From: Lysobacteraceae bacterium
GTDB taxonomy: Bacteria; Pseudomonadota; Gammaproteobacteria; Xanthomonadales; Xanthomonadaceae
NCBI GenBank assembly: GCA_030681035.1
Contig: JAUXUI010000089.1
Location: 1 to 48,767, forward strand
Length of the DNA: 48,767 nt
Direction of reading: 5' to 3'
This document shows positions 1-7,453 of this stretch, piece after piece. The notes under the pieces are model-generated. The model did no database searches and had not been told where the DNA came from. It was given only the letters and a program-made list of their open reading frames with translations. Position numbers and translations under genes: made by a program. Each line of letters begins with the position of its first letter. Position 1 is the stretch's first letter.

Positions 1-142
1 CCTCAACAACAAAATCCGCGTCATCCAGCGCCGCGCCTACGGCCTGCGCGACGAGGAATACCTGCGGCTCAAGGTGCTGACCTGCATGCTGCCGGAACTG
101 TGAAAATCAAGGAAAGTACCCACACGACTTCACGAAGAGCCC
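1..142 (+). mobile_element. Right end of an ISL3-type insertion sequence (truncated by window edge)
   Basis: The transposase C-terminus (2-103) is followed at about 112-142 by a sequence whose reverse complement starts GGGCTCTTCGTGAAGTCGTG. This resembles the GGCTCTT-type terminal inverted repeats of ISL3-family elements. A run of eight T (143-150) follows immediately and could be one copy of the 8-bp target duplication usual for the family. The left end lies outside the window, so neither the inverted-repeat pair nor the duplication can be confirmed. The element sits about 90 bp upstream of pntAA. Confidence 0.6.
2..103 (+). CDS. ISL3 family transposase, C-terminal fragment
   Basis: An open frame enters from the left edge and ends at TGA 101-103, giving 33 residues that begin LNNKIRVIQRRAYGL and end LTCMLPEL. 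The (L)NNKI(R/K)xIxRRAYGxRxxEYLRLK pattern is the typical end of ISL3-family DDE transposases, where it follows the last catalytic Glu. The 5' part is missing because the window starts inside the gene. The family call rests on this short tail and on the adjacent inverted-repeat-like sequence. Whether the gene is intact cannot be seen. Confidence 0.6.
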   Translation, partial: LNNKIRVIQRRAYGLRDEEYLRLKVLTCMLPEL

Positions 143-234
143 TTTTTTTTATTGAGGTGACGAGTTGCAACGTTGATGACAGCCGCAACCCGGCCCCTGC
201 GTGTTAGCATCGTTGAAAACGCATGGGAGGCTTC

Positions 235-1317
235 ATGGCTGCGAAGATTCTGGCACTGCGTGAAACGGCCGCAGGCGAAAACAGGGTGGCGATGACGCCG
301 GAAACCGCCGGCAAACTGACCAAGATGGGCGTAATTGCGGCTATCGAGCCGCAGGCCGGCGTCAGTGCGCATTTTCTCGACGCGGCGTATCCAGTGGCCG
401 AGCCGGCCGCACTGGCGGATGCTGACGTGGTGTTGTGCGTGCAGCCGCCGACCCCGGCGCAGGTCGCAAAGCTCAAGCCCGGCACCATCCTGGTTGGGCT
501 GCTGTCGGTGCAGGCCGATCCCGCGCGGCTGGAGCAGTTGCTCAAGCAGCGGATCACCGCATTTTCGATGGAACGCTTGCCACGGACCACACGTGCGCAA
601 TCGATGGATGTGCTGTCCTCGCAGGCGGGCATGGCCGGCTACAAGGCGGTGATGATTGCTGCTCTGAATGCACCGCGTTTCTTTCCGATGCTGACCACCG
701 CCGCAGGCACGATCCGGCCCTCCAAGGTGTTGATAGTGGGTGCCGGCGTGGCCGGATTGCAGGCAATCGCCACCGCACGCCGGATCGGTGCGCAGGTCGA
801 GGGTTTTGATGTGCGCCCTGAAACCCGCGAACAGATCGAATCGCTGGGTGCCCGGTTTCTCGATCTGGGTGTCGCGGCGGCAGGCGAGGGTGGTTACGCG
901 CGCGAGCTCAATGCCGACGAGCGCGCCGAACAACAGCGCTTGCTGGCCGAACACCTCAAGAGTGTGGATGTCATCATCACCACCGCCGCAGTACCGGGCC
1001 GTCCGGCACCGCGCATCATCACCGCAGCCATGGTGAAGGGTATGCGCCCGGGCACGGTGGTCGTCGATCTCGCCGCCGAGAGCGGCGGCAACTGCGAGTT
1101 GACCCGCCCCGGTGAAACGGTGGTGGAAAATGGCGTCAGCATTATCGGGCCATTGAATCTTGCCAGTCTGGGTGCGATCCACGCCAGTGAGATGTATGCA
1201 CGCAACCTGTTCAATTTCTTGGCGCTGATGATCAAGGACGGCGCCCTGGCACTGGACTGGGACGACGAGTTGATCGCCAAGACCTGCGTCAGCCACGACG
1301 GGCAGTCGCGGTTGTAG
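235..1317 (+). CDS. pntAA: NAD(P) transhydrogenase subunit alpha part 1 (PntAA)
   Basis: This is the NAD(H)-binding domain I of proton-translocating transhydrogenase, a peripheral cytoplasmic subunit that transfers hydride between NADH and NADP+ at the membrane complex. The 360 residues carry the alanine dehydrogenase/PNT N-terminal domain (conserved LPRTTRAQSMDVLSSQ near 115-130). A Rossmann NAD site follows (VLIVGAGVAG near 165-174). The ATG at 235 is preferred over the in-frame ATG at 223 because GGGAGG at 226-231 is well placed as its ribosome binding site. The alpha subunit is split into AA and AB as in many proteobacteria. Unusually, pntAB does not follow directly: ~600 bp of repeats intervene. 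An ISL3 end lies just upstream. Confidence 0.93.
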   Translation: MAAKILALRETAAGENRVAMTPETAGKLTKMGVIAAIEPQAGVSAHFLDAAYPVAEPAALADADVVLCVQPPTPAQVAKLKPGTILVGLLSVQADPARLEQLLKQRITAFSMERLPRTTRAQSMDVLSSQAGMAGYKAVMIAALNAPRFFPMLTTAAGTIRPSKVLIVGAGVAGLQAIATARRIGAQVEGFDVRPETREQIESLGARFLDLGVAAAGEGGYARELNADERAEQQRLLAEHLKSVDVIITTAAVPGRPAPRIITAAMVKGMRPGTVVVDLAAESGGNCELTRPGETVVENGVSIIGPLNLASLGAIHASEMYARNLFNFLALMIKDGALALDWDDELIAKTCVSHDGQSRL

Positions 1318-1333
1318 TCTGCGTGAAATCGCT

Positions 1334-1350
1334 CGGGACTCGGGACTCGG
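1334..1350. repeat. CGGGACT heptamer repeat, 2.4 copies
   Basis: Two CGGGACT units followed by CGG form a short tandem. It is related to the CGGGACC heptamers at 40951-40974 and, inverted, at 41125-41157. It lies just after the pntAA stop and opens the repeat-rich spacer. Confidence 0.7.
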
Positions 1351-1402
1351 TCGCTCACAGGGTGAGCTCCTACAAAAAAACGGTAGCGCTCACCTGTAGG
1401 AG
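1351..1402. repeat. Degenerate REP pair (BIME-like)
   Basis: 1351-1374 (TCGCTCACAGGGTGAGCTCC then TACA) matches the inverted REP arm at 43422-43445 with compensating changes inside its palindrome. An A-rich linker containing ACGGT follows, then TGTAGGAG (1395-1402), after which similarity to the second arm stops. It is the same composite as 43422-43488, with one arm lost. Confidence 0.65.
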
Positions 1403-1437
1403 AAACTGTGTTGCACGCCGGTGCGAGCCAGTGCTTC

Positions 1438-1568
1438 TGTGGGAGCCGGCCTGCCGGCGAACGAACTGCCGAAAGAGCTTCGCGCGCAGAGCTCGCCCCA
1501 GACTCGATCTGGGGCGCGCTCCCACTGAAGCGGTGAACGCTCCTTGTAGGAGCCCACCCTGTGGGCGA
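1438..1568. repeat. Cluster of three REP-like palindromes
   Basis: Three different elements lie in series. 1438-1463 begins TGTGGGAGCCGGCCTGCCGG. 1491-1525 has a 7-bp stem, CGCCCCA (1494-1500) with TGGGGCG (1510-1516), ending GCTCCCAC. 1545-1568 begins TGTAGGAGCCCACCCTGTGG and is identical to copies at 42683 and 43465. All share a GGGAGC or GTAGGAGC head next to a GC-rich palindrome, the layout of proteobacterial REP sequences. Confidence 0.7.
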
Positions 1569-1629
1569 CCGTTATCGCAAGGGTGCAGTGGGATGAAACG
1601 AAAAAGCGGTGCCGTAGCGTAGTGACGTA

Positions 1630-1755
1630 GGATGGGTAGAGCGCAGCGAAACCCATCATTGCCAAATGTAATCGATGGGTTTCGGTCGCTTCGCGACAGC
1701 GTTCGCTGCGCGAACCACGCCTTCGCTTCGCTCGGTCGCTGCGCTCTACCCATCC
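1630..1755. repeat. Long inverted-repeat element with 20-bp perfect arms
   Basis: GGATGGGTAGAGCGCAGCGA at 1630-1649 is perfectly inverted at 1736-1755. An inner inverted pair, AAACCCATC (1649-1657) with GATGGGTTT (1674-1682), is nested within. The whole ~126-bp unit could fold into one branched hairpin. No protein is evident. It resembles non-autonomous, REP- or MITE-like elements seen between genes in gammaproteobacteria. Confidence 0.7.
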
Positions 1756-1919
1756 TGCGGACTGGCACCCCGGTGAAACCCTTACGACTCATGGCGACTC
1801 CTCTGCGGGTTTGGTAGCGCCAATAACGCTTGGCGGCCAATTCAGTTGTCCCATGCGCGCACGGCCAGCGTGCAACGATTATGATGGAGCCTGATTCCAT
1901 TGGCAGAGGCGGCTTGGCA

Positions 1920-2216
1920 ATGATCGACGGATTCGTGGCGCTCTATATTTTCATGCTTGCAGCCGTAACCGGCTACGAGATCATCGGCCGGGTGCCGGTC
2001 ATCCTGCACACTCCCCTGATGTCAGGTTCCAACTTCATCCACGGCATCGTGCTGGTGGGTGCGATGGTGGTGCTGGGTCATGCGGATACCACCGCCGAGA
2101 AAGTGATCGGCCTGGTCGGGGTCATTCTTGGCGCGGGCAATGCCGCCGGTGGTTATGTGGTCACCGAGCGCATGCTGGAAATGTTCCGCAGCAGCAAGAA
2201 GCCGGGGGCGAACTGA
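1920..2216 (+). CDS. pntAB: NAD(P) transhydrogenase subunit alpha part 2 (PntAB)
   Basis: This is a 98-residue integral membrane subunit contributing helices to proton channel domain II of the transhydrogenase. Three hydrophobic segments are visible: near 4-20 (FVALYIFMLAAVTGYEIIG region), 36-55 (NFIHGIVLVGAMVVLGHA region) and 62-84. It ends with a basic tail. The open frame extends back to 1830, but ATG 1920 with GAGGCGG at 1906-1912 matches the family's usual N-terminus (MIDGFVALYIF) and length. The stop overlaps the pntB start by one base (TGATG at 2214-2218), so the two are translationally coupled. It has no close link to pntAA because of the inserted repeats. Confidence 0.93.
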   Translation: MIDGFVALYIFMLAAVTGYEIIGRVPVILHTPLMSGSNFIHGIVLVGAMVVLGHADTTAEKVIGLVGVILGAGNAAGGYVVTERMLEMFRSSKKPGAN

Positions 2217-3616
2217 TGGATATGTCGAACTGGCTTTTGATCGCAGTGAAGGCGAGCTATTTCGCCGCCGCCTTGCTGTTTATTTTGGGCCTCAAGCGCA
2301 TGGCTTCGCCGGTGACCGCGCGTGGCGGCATCGTCTGGGCTGGCTACGGCATGGTGATTGCTGTGGTGGCTACCCTGCTTTTGCCCGGGATGCACAACCA
2401 GGGCCTGATGCTGGTTGGCATCGGAGTTGGTGGCGCGTTGGCCTGGGTGTCCGGCAAACGGGTGGCGATGACCGACATGCCGCAAATGGTTGCGTTGTAC
2501 AACGGCATGGGTGGTGGTTCGGCGGCAGCCATTGGCGCAGTGGAACTACTCGGCTTCGCCAGCGGCAGCGGCGGCACAGCAACTACGACCCAGCTTGTGT
2601 TGGGCGCAACCGGCGGGCTGATCGGTGCGATTTCTTTTTCCGGCTCGTTGATCGCTTTCGCAAAACTGCAGGGCCTGATGGATCGCCGCTTCGTGTTCCC
2701 CGGCCAGCAAATCGTCAATGCGGCCATTTTCGCGATGGCCATCGGTCTGGGCGTTGCGTCAGTGGTTTTGTTGCAGCAGCCGTTGATTATCGGCTTCTTC
2801 ATCGCGGCATTGGCGGTTGGTATTTTGATGACCTTGCCAATCGGCGGCGCCGACATGCCGGTGGTGATATCGCTTTACAACGCATTCACCGGTCTGGCGG
2901 TCGCGTTTGAAGGCTATGTGTTGCAGAACGAAACCCTGATCATCGCCGGCATGGTGGTGGGCGCGGCAGGCACCCTGCTCACGCAGTTGATGGCCAAGGC
3001 GATGAATCGCTCGCTGGCCAGCGTGCTGTTCGGCAGCTTCGGTCCTACCGGTGAGGCGCAGGAGATCAGTGGTGCGCAAAAGGCGATTGAAGCCGGCGAT
3101 GTGGCGGCGATGATGGCCTATGCCGAGCGCGTGGTGATCGTCCCCGGCTACGGCATGGCGGTAGCGCAGGCGCAGCACAAGATATGGGAGCTGACCCAGT
3201 TGCTGCAAAAACGCGGAGTCAAGGTCAAGTTCGCAATCCACCCGGTGGCGGGCCGCATGCCCGGGCACATGAACGTGCTGTTGGCCGAGGCTGGGGTTTC
3301 ATACGACCTGATCGCCGACATGGACGACATCAACCCCGAGTTCCCGAACACCGACGTGGCATTGGTGATTGGCGCCAACGATGTGGTCAACCCGGCGGCG
3401 AAAACCGACCCGGCCTCACCGATCTTTGGTATGCCGATTCTGGATGTGGTCGCGGCAAAAAATGCAATCGTGATCAAGCGCGGCAAGGGCACCGGCTTTG
3501 CCGGCATCGAAAACGCCCTGTTTTACGCCGACAACACGCGCATGCTGTATGGCGATGGTGCCGAAATGGCCAATCAACTGGTGGCCGAGATCAAGGCATT
3601 GGATGGCGGTCACTGA
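2216..3616 (+). CDS. pntB: NAD(P) transhydrogenase subunit beta (PntB)
   Basis: At 466 residues this is the normal length for PntB. Multiple membrane helices span about 5-260 (domain II, the proton channel). They are followed by the soluble NADP(H)-binding domain III, whose hallmarks are all present: VPGYGMAVAQAQ, HPVAGRMPGHMNVLLAEAG, DMDDINPEF and GANDVVNPAA. With PntAA/AB it couples inward proton flow to reduction of NADP+ by NADH in the inner membrane. A second ATG two codons in (2222) is an alternative start. No strong terminator is obvious before the convergent gene that ends at 3663. Confidence 0.95.
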   Translation: MDMSNWLLIAVKASYFAAALLFILGLKRMASPVTARGGIVWAGYGMVIAVVATLLLPGMHNQGLMLVGIGVGGALAWVSGKRVAMTDMPQMVALYNGMGGGSAAAIGAVELLGFASGSGGTATTTQLVLGATGGLIGAISFSGSLIAFAKLQGLMDRRFVFPGQQIVNAAIFAMAIGLGVASVVLLQQPLIIGFFIAALAVGILMTLPIGGADMPVVISLYNAFTGLAVAFEGYVLQNETLIIAGMVVGAAGTLLTQLMAKAMNRSLASVLFGSFGPTGEAQEISGAQKAIEAGDVAAMMAYAERVVIVPGYGMAVAQAQHKIWELTQLLQKRGVKVKFAIHPVAGRMPGHMNVLLAEAGVSYDLIADMDDINPEFPNTDVALVIGANDVVNPAAKTDPASPIFGMPILDVVAAKNAIVIKRGKGTGFAGIENALFYADNTRMLYGDGAEMANQLVAEIKALDGGH

Positions 3617-3662
3617 CCCAAACCTCCCGAAACCCGCTGCACTCGGGCCGCTCGCTACGGTT

Positions 3663-4088
3663 TCAAGAGGCTCCCTGACGGTCGCGTGGCTTGAATACGA
3701 AACCCCAGGCCGCTGCCAGCACAATGCTGGTGGCGGCCAATACCAGATCGAAACGGTTGAAACTCGCAGCGCTCAGTGAGAGCGCCAGATGTGGGCTGAT
3801 GCGCTGTAACGATTGCAACGGATGCAACCCGAACATCGGTGCCATCTGACTGGCGGCGATAAACCACCACGCCAGCGTAATCGATAACACCGTGGTTGCC
3901 GCCGCAAGGCTGGCGCGCATTGCGCCAGGCGCAAGCCGCAGCAGGCTGAGCATGATGATGACATCGAGCGCGGTGAGCAGCGCCATCCAGCCCAGGGGGC
4001 GCTGGGTGGCAACCGCTGCCATCGCCCACAATGCGGCCATGCCGGTCGCCGTAACGAGGCACCACAGGCCAGTTTTCAGGTGATTCAC
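3663..4088 (-). CDS. Small four-helix integral membrane protein, unknown function
   Basis: This 141-residue frame starts at a GTG (4086-4088). It has four hydrophobic segments of helix length, near residues 6-27, 31-52, 57-80 and 113-134, and short basic loops (final KPRDRQGAS). That suggests a polytopic inner-membrane protein with a cytoplasmic C-terminus. I do not recognise the family. It is convergent with pntB and divergent from sufT, with about 100 bp between the two start codons for both promoters. Codon structure looks coding, and an overlapping frame on the same strand is clearly a shadow. Confidence 0.6.
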   Translation of the reverse strand: MNHLKTGLWCLVTATGMAALWAMAAVATQRPLGWMALLTALDVIIMLSLLRLAPGAMRASLAAATTVLSITLAWWFIAASQMAPMFGLHPLQSLQRISPHLALSLSAASFNRFDLVLAATSIVLAAAWGFVFKPRDRQGAS

Positions 4089-4190
4089 AGCAGCGCCTGA
4101 CAGTAGTGTGTCGTGGCGTGCAGCGATAATCGTTCGTCGGTCGTACGCATCGCGCTAAAATAACCGGCAACCGCACAGGAAGATAGCGCC

Positions 4191-4745
4191 GTGAACTACA
4201 GCCGCAGCAGTGAACCGATCAAGTTTGAGCGCGACTGCGCTGTGGTGTTGGTGCCGCAGGGCGAGAACGTCACGCTGCCAGCGGGCACTATTGGGTATAT
4301 CACGCAATCGTTGGGCGGCAGTTTTACCGTGTTTGTCGAAGGCAATCTGTTTCGTGTTGCCGGCAGCGATGGTGATGCCATTGGCAAGGAACCGGTTGCC
4401 GGGCCAAGCCTGCCAGACGATGCGAGCGACGAGGATGTCGAGCGCCTGGTGTGGTCACAACTGCGAACCTGCTATGACCCGGAAATACCGGTCAATATCG
4501 TGGACCTTGGTTTGGTCTACACCTGTGTGCTTGGTCGCACCGAATCCGGCGAGCGCAGTGTGTATGTCACCATGACGCTCACTGCGCCCGGCTGCGGCAT
4601 GGGCGATATTCTGGTTGCTGATGTCAGCAGCAAGCTGGAGATGATTCCAACCGTCAGTCAAGCCGATGTTGATCTGGTCTTCGATCCGCCGTGGAACCAG
4701 AGCATGATGTCGGATGTGGCGCGCCTGGAAACCGGCATGTTGTAA
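4191..4745 (+). CDS. sufT: Putative Fe-S cluster assembly protein SufT
   Basis: The 184-residue protein has a ~75-residue N-terminal extension typical of SufT, then a MIP18/DUF59 domain (about 80-180). The family signatures are present: CYDPEIPVNIVDLGLVY near 102-118, and TLTAPGCGMGDIL near 135-147 with the conserved Cys. DUF59 proteins act as accessory factors in maturation of [4Fe-4S] proteins; the exact step in this organism is inferred. It starts at GTG 4191, giving MNYSRSSEP. It is not inside a suf operon here but stands alone, upstream of the S8 protease and separated from it by more than 500 bp. Confidence 0.85.
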   Translation: MNYSRSSEPIKFERDCAVVLVPQGENVTLPAGTIGYITQSLGGSFTVFVEGNLFRVAGSDGDAIGKEPVAGPSLPDDASDEDVERLVWSQLRTCYDPEIPVNIVDLGLVYTCVLGRTESGERSVYVTMTLTAPGCGMGDILVADVSSKLEMIPTVSQADVDLVFDPPWNQSMMSDVARLETGML

Positions 4746-5304
4746 ACGCCCGCAGGCTGTGTCGCGCATGTTGCAACCAAGGATGCTCTGAACAAGTCGG
4801 CTTTCGTCATTCAAAACGCTGCATGGTTTTATCGTTGCCGTTGTCTGCGTGGATTCGCGACGACATAAGGGCTGTGTGGTATGCCCCGAGTTGCGCATTT
4901 CATGCGGCGATCTGCAATGAGTCCGCGCGTCGCGTGTCCGCGCACAATGCCGATCAGCCGTTGCAAACGGCAGGCTGTCGCCGTGAAATTGATTTCACTT
5001 GTAACTAATTGTCTGGGTTATGGTTTTTGTTGTGGTGCAGCATTGACGACATGTTCAGTGTTTGTTACGTTCTGTTTCGTTGAGCGTTGCCGATTTGTGA
5101 GGCCACGCACGACGACACCGTAAGGATTGTCGTATCCGCCGGGAGCTGGGGGGCTTCAGGTGCGCCAGAGCTGCACAGGATGTGCATCACTCAACGGGGG
5201 TTGAGTGGGGACGAGCATGTACTGGCCGATACGCGACGGTAACCACGTCCTGCCGCAAACCATTCGGTGAGCGGCACTTGTTCAACCTATCCTGGGAAAC
5301 ATCC
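4746..5304. other. Intergenic stretch upstream of the S8 protease
   Basis: About 560 bp with no gene I can support. It includes a 16-bp palindrome at 4983-4998 followed by a fairly AT-rich segment (about 4998-5060), probably part of the protease promoter region. Short open frames here have no recognisable content. Confidence 0.5.
4983..4998. promoter_or_regulatory. Palindrome GTGAAATTGATTTCAC, candidate operator
   Basis: GTGAAAT and ATTTCAC form perfect 7-bp arms around TG, about 305 bp upstream of the protease start and at the edge of an AT-rich segment. The size and symmetry suit a dimeric regulator site. The regulator is unknown, and the half-site is not the canonical CRP/Clp TGTGA. Confidence 0.35.
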
Positions 5305-7371
5305 GTGACCAATAACAACCTGAAAGCCGGGCGCGCAATGCCGCGTCCGTTGACCCTTGCTGCGGCCACCGCCGTTGCGCTGTCCACCGCGTTCGCTGCC
5401 AACGCTGCTGATCGTATTGACACGTCTGCCTTGCAGGCAGGCGGCAGCTATGATCGTTTCATCGTGAAGTACCGCGATGGCAGTGCCGAGTACAGCAATG
5501 CCGCCAGCCGCGTGCAATCGCTGTCGCGCACCGCCAAGTCGCGCGCGATGTCGATGCAATCGCTGCGCCGCTTGTCAGTGGATGCCGATGTGATCAAGGC
5601 CAGCCGCAAACTGGACCGCGCCGGTGCTGAAGCACTGATGCGCGAGATCGCCGCCAACCCGAATGTCGAGTACATCGAAGTCGATGCGATGATGCATCCG
5701 CTGTTTACTCCCAACGACACGCAGTACGCTTCCGGCCAGTGGCATTATTTTGAGGCGACTGGTGGCCTGCGTTTGCCAACCGCATGGGACAAGTCCACCG
5801 GCAGTGGCGTGGTGGTAGCGGTGATCGATACCGGTTATGTCGATCACACCGATCTCAATGCCAATATCCTGCAAGGTTACGATTTCATCAGTGACACCGC
5901 GATTGCGGGCGATGGCAATGGCCGTGACAGCGATGCCCATGATCCGGGCGATGCCAGTGGTGGCCAGAACTCCAGCTGGCACGGCACCCACGTTGCCGGT
6001 ACGGTGGCGGCGGTGACCAACAATGCCAAGGGCGTTGCCGGCGTGGCGTTCAACGCCAAGGTCGTGCCTGCCCGCGTGCTCGGCAAGGGCGGTGGCCTGA
6101 CTTCCGACATCGTTGACGCCATCACTTGGTCTTCGGGTGGCACGGTCAGCGGTGTGCCGGCCAATGCCAATCCGGCCGAAGTGATCAACATGAGCCTTGG
6201 CGGCACCGGCGCCTGCGGTACCAGCACCCAGAATGCAATCAACGGCGCGGTTGGTCGTGGCACGGTGGTGGTGGTGGCTGCGGGTAACAGCAATGTCAAT
6301 GTGTCCAACGCCAACCCGGCCAACTGCAACAACGTGGTGGCGGTGGCGGCAACGGATCGCAATGGCGCGCGCGCCAGCTTCTCCAACTTCGGCACCTTGA
6401 TCGATGTGGCGGCGCCGGGTGTGGGCATTTTGTCCACCTACAACACCGGTGCAACCACACCCGGTAGTGAAACCTATTCGCTGCTGAGCGGCACTTCGAT
6501 GTCCTCGCCGCATGTGGCGGGTGTCGCGGCGCTGATCATGGCGGTTGCGGCCAAGACGCCAGCCGAAGTGGAAAGCATCCTCAAGAGCACCACGCGGCCG
6601 TTGCCGGGCGCCTGCTCGGGTGGCTGCGGTACCGGTATCGTGGATGCCAATGCTGCGGTTGATGCCGCGCTGGGTGGTGGTACGCCACCGCCGCCACCGC
6701 CGGCGGGCGGCACTTTGACCAAGGGTGTGGCAGTGACCGGGCTTGCCGCCAGCACCGGTACTGACATCAAGTTCACCATGGATGTTCCATCGGGTTCGAC
6801 CAACCTGGCGTTCAACCTTTCCGGTGGTACTGGTGATGCCGATATGTACGTGCGTTTTGGCAGCGCGCCGACCGACACGGTTTACGATTGCCGTCCGTTC
6901 CTGAATGGCAATAACGAGGCGTGTTCGTTCGCCGCGCCGCAGACCGGCACCTATCATGTGCGGGTCAAGGCATTCTCGACGTTCTCGGGCGTGTCGCTGG
7001 TCGGCAATTACACCGCAGGCAGCACGCAGCCTTCGTTCTTCGAGAACCTGACTGACTTCACCATCAACGACAACAGCACAGTGGATAGCCCGATCACGGT
7101 CAGCGGCCGTAGCGGCAATGCGCCGAGCACTTTGAAGGTCGATGTCACCATCTTCCACACGTGGAAAGGTGATCTGAAGGTCGATCTGGTGGCACCGGAT
7201 GGCACCCTGTACAACATCCACAACCGCACCGGCTCCAGCACCGACAATGTGATCGGAACCTTCACCATCAACGCGTCCTCGGAAGTGGCCAACGGCACCT
7301 GGAAGCTGCGCGTCAACGACAACGCCACTGGCGACACCGGCCGCATCGACAAGTGGAGCTTGCAGTTCTGA
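5305..7371 (+). CDS. Secreted S8 family serine protease with PPC and P domains
   Basis: A 688-residue subtilase from GTG 5305 (MTNNNLKAG); ATG 5338 is an alternative. The signal peptide ends near ANA-AD (about residue 35). An I9-like propeptide follows (about 50-132). The catalytic domain has Asp175 (VIDTG), His226 (HGTHVAG), oxyanion Asn328 (AAGN) and Ser398 (GTSMSSPH). A PPPPPP linker leads to a bacterial pre-peptidase C-terminal domain (about 470-570) and a P/proprotein-convertase domain (about 578-688, WKGDL...WKLRVND). Both C-terminal modules are normally removed or help secretion and folding of Xanthomonad and Vibrio-like extracellular proteases. The product is probably exported by type II secretion (inference). 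It is monocistronic, ending in the terminator at 7406. Confidence 0.93.
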   Translation: MTNNNLKAGRAMPRPLTLAAATAVALSTAFAANAADRIDTSALQAGGSYDRFIVKYRDGSAEYSNAASRVQSLSRTAKSRAMSMQSLRRLSVDADVIKASRKLDRAGAEALMREIAANPNVEYIEVDAMMHPLFTPNDTQYASGQWHYFEATGGLRLPTAWDKSTGSGVVVAVIDTGYVDHTDLNANILQGYDFISDTAIAGDGNGRDSDAHDPGDASGGQNSSWHGTHVAGTVAAVTNNAKGVAGVAFNAKVVPARVLGKGGGLTSDIVDAITWSSGGTVSGVPANANPAEVINMSLGGTGACGTSTQNAINGAVGRGTVVVVAAGNSNVNVSNANPANCNNVVAVAATDRNGARASFSNFGTLIDVAAPGVGILSTYNTGATTPGSETYSLLSGTSMSSPHVAGVAALIMAVAAKTPAEVESILKSTTRPLPGACSGGCGTGIVDANAAVDAALGGGTPPPPPPAGGTLTKGVAVTGLAASTGTDIKFTMDVPSGSTNLAFNLSGGTGDADMYVRFGSAPTDTVYDCRPFLNGNNEACSFAAPQTGTYHVRVKAFSTFSGVSLVGNYTAGSTQPSFFENLTDFTINDNSTVDSPITVSGRSGNAPSTLKVDVTIFHTWKGDLKVDLVAPDGTLYNIHNRTGSSTDNVIGTFTINASSEVANGTWKLRVNDNATGDTGRIDKWSLQF

Positions 7372-7405
7372 TAACAACTTGCAAAAATTATTCGCTGTAA
7401 CCTTG

Positions 7406-7434
7406 AACCCCGGCGCCTGCCGGGGTTCTTTTTT
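7406..7434 (+). terminator. Rho-independent terminator after the S8 protease
   Basis: AACCCCGGC and GCCGGGGTT form a perfect 9-bp stem around GCCT-type loop bases, followed by CTTTTTT (7428-7434). It starts 35 bp after the protease stop and also lies just before the end of the convergent queG gene. Confidence 0.9.
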
Positions 7435-7453
7435 GCCGTGGTTGATTTGCGTA

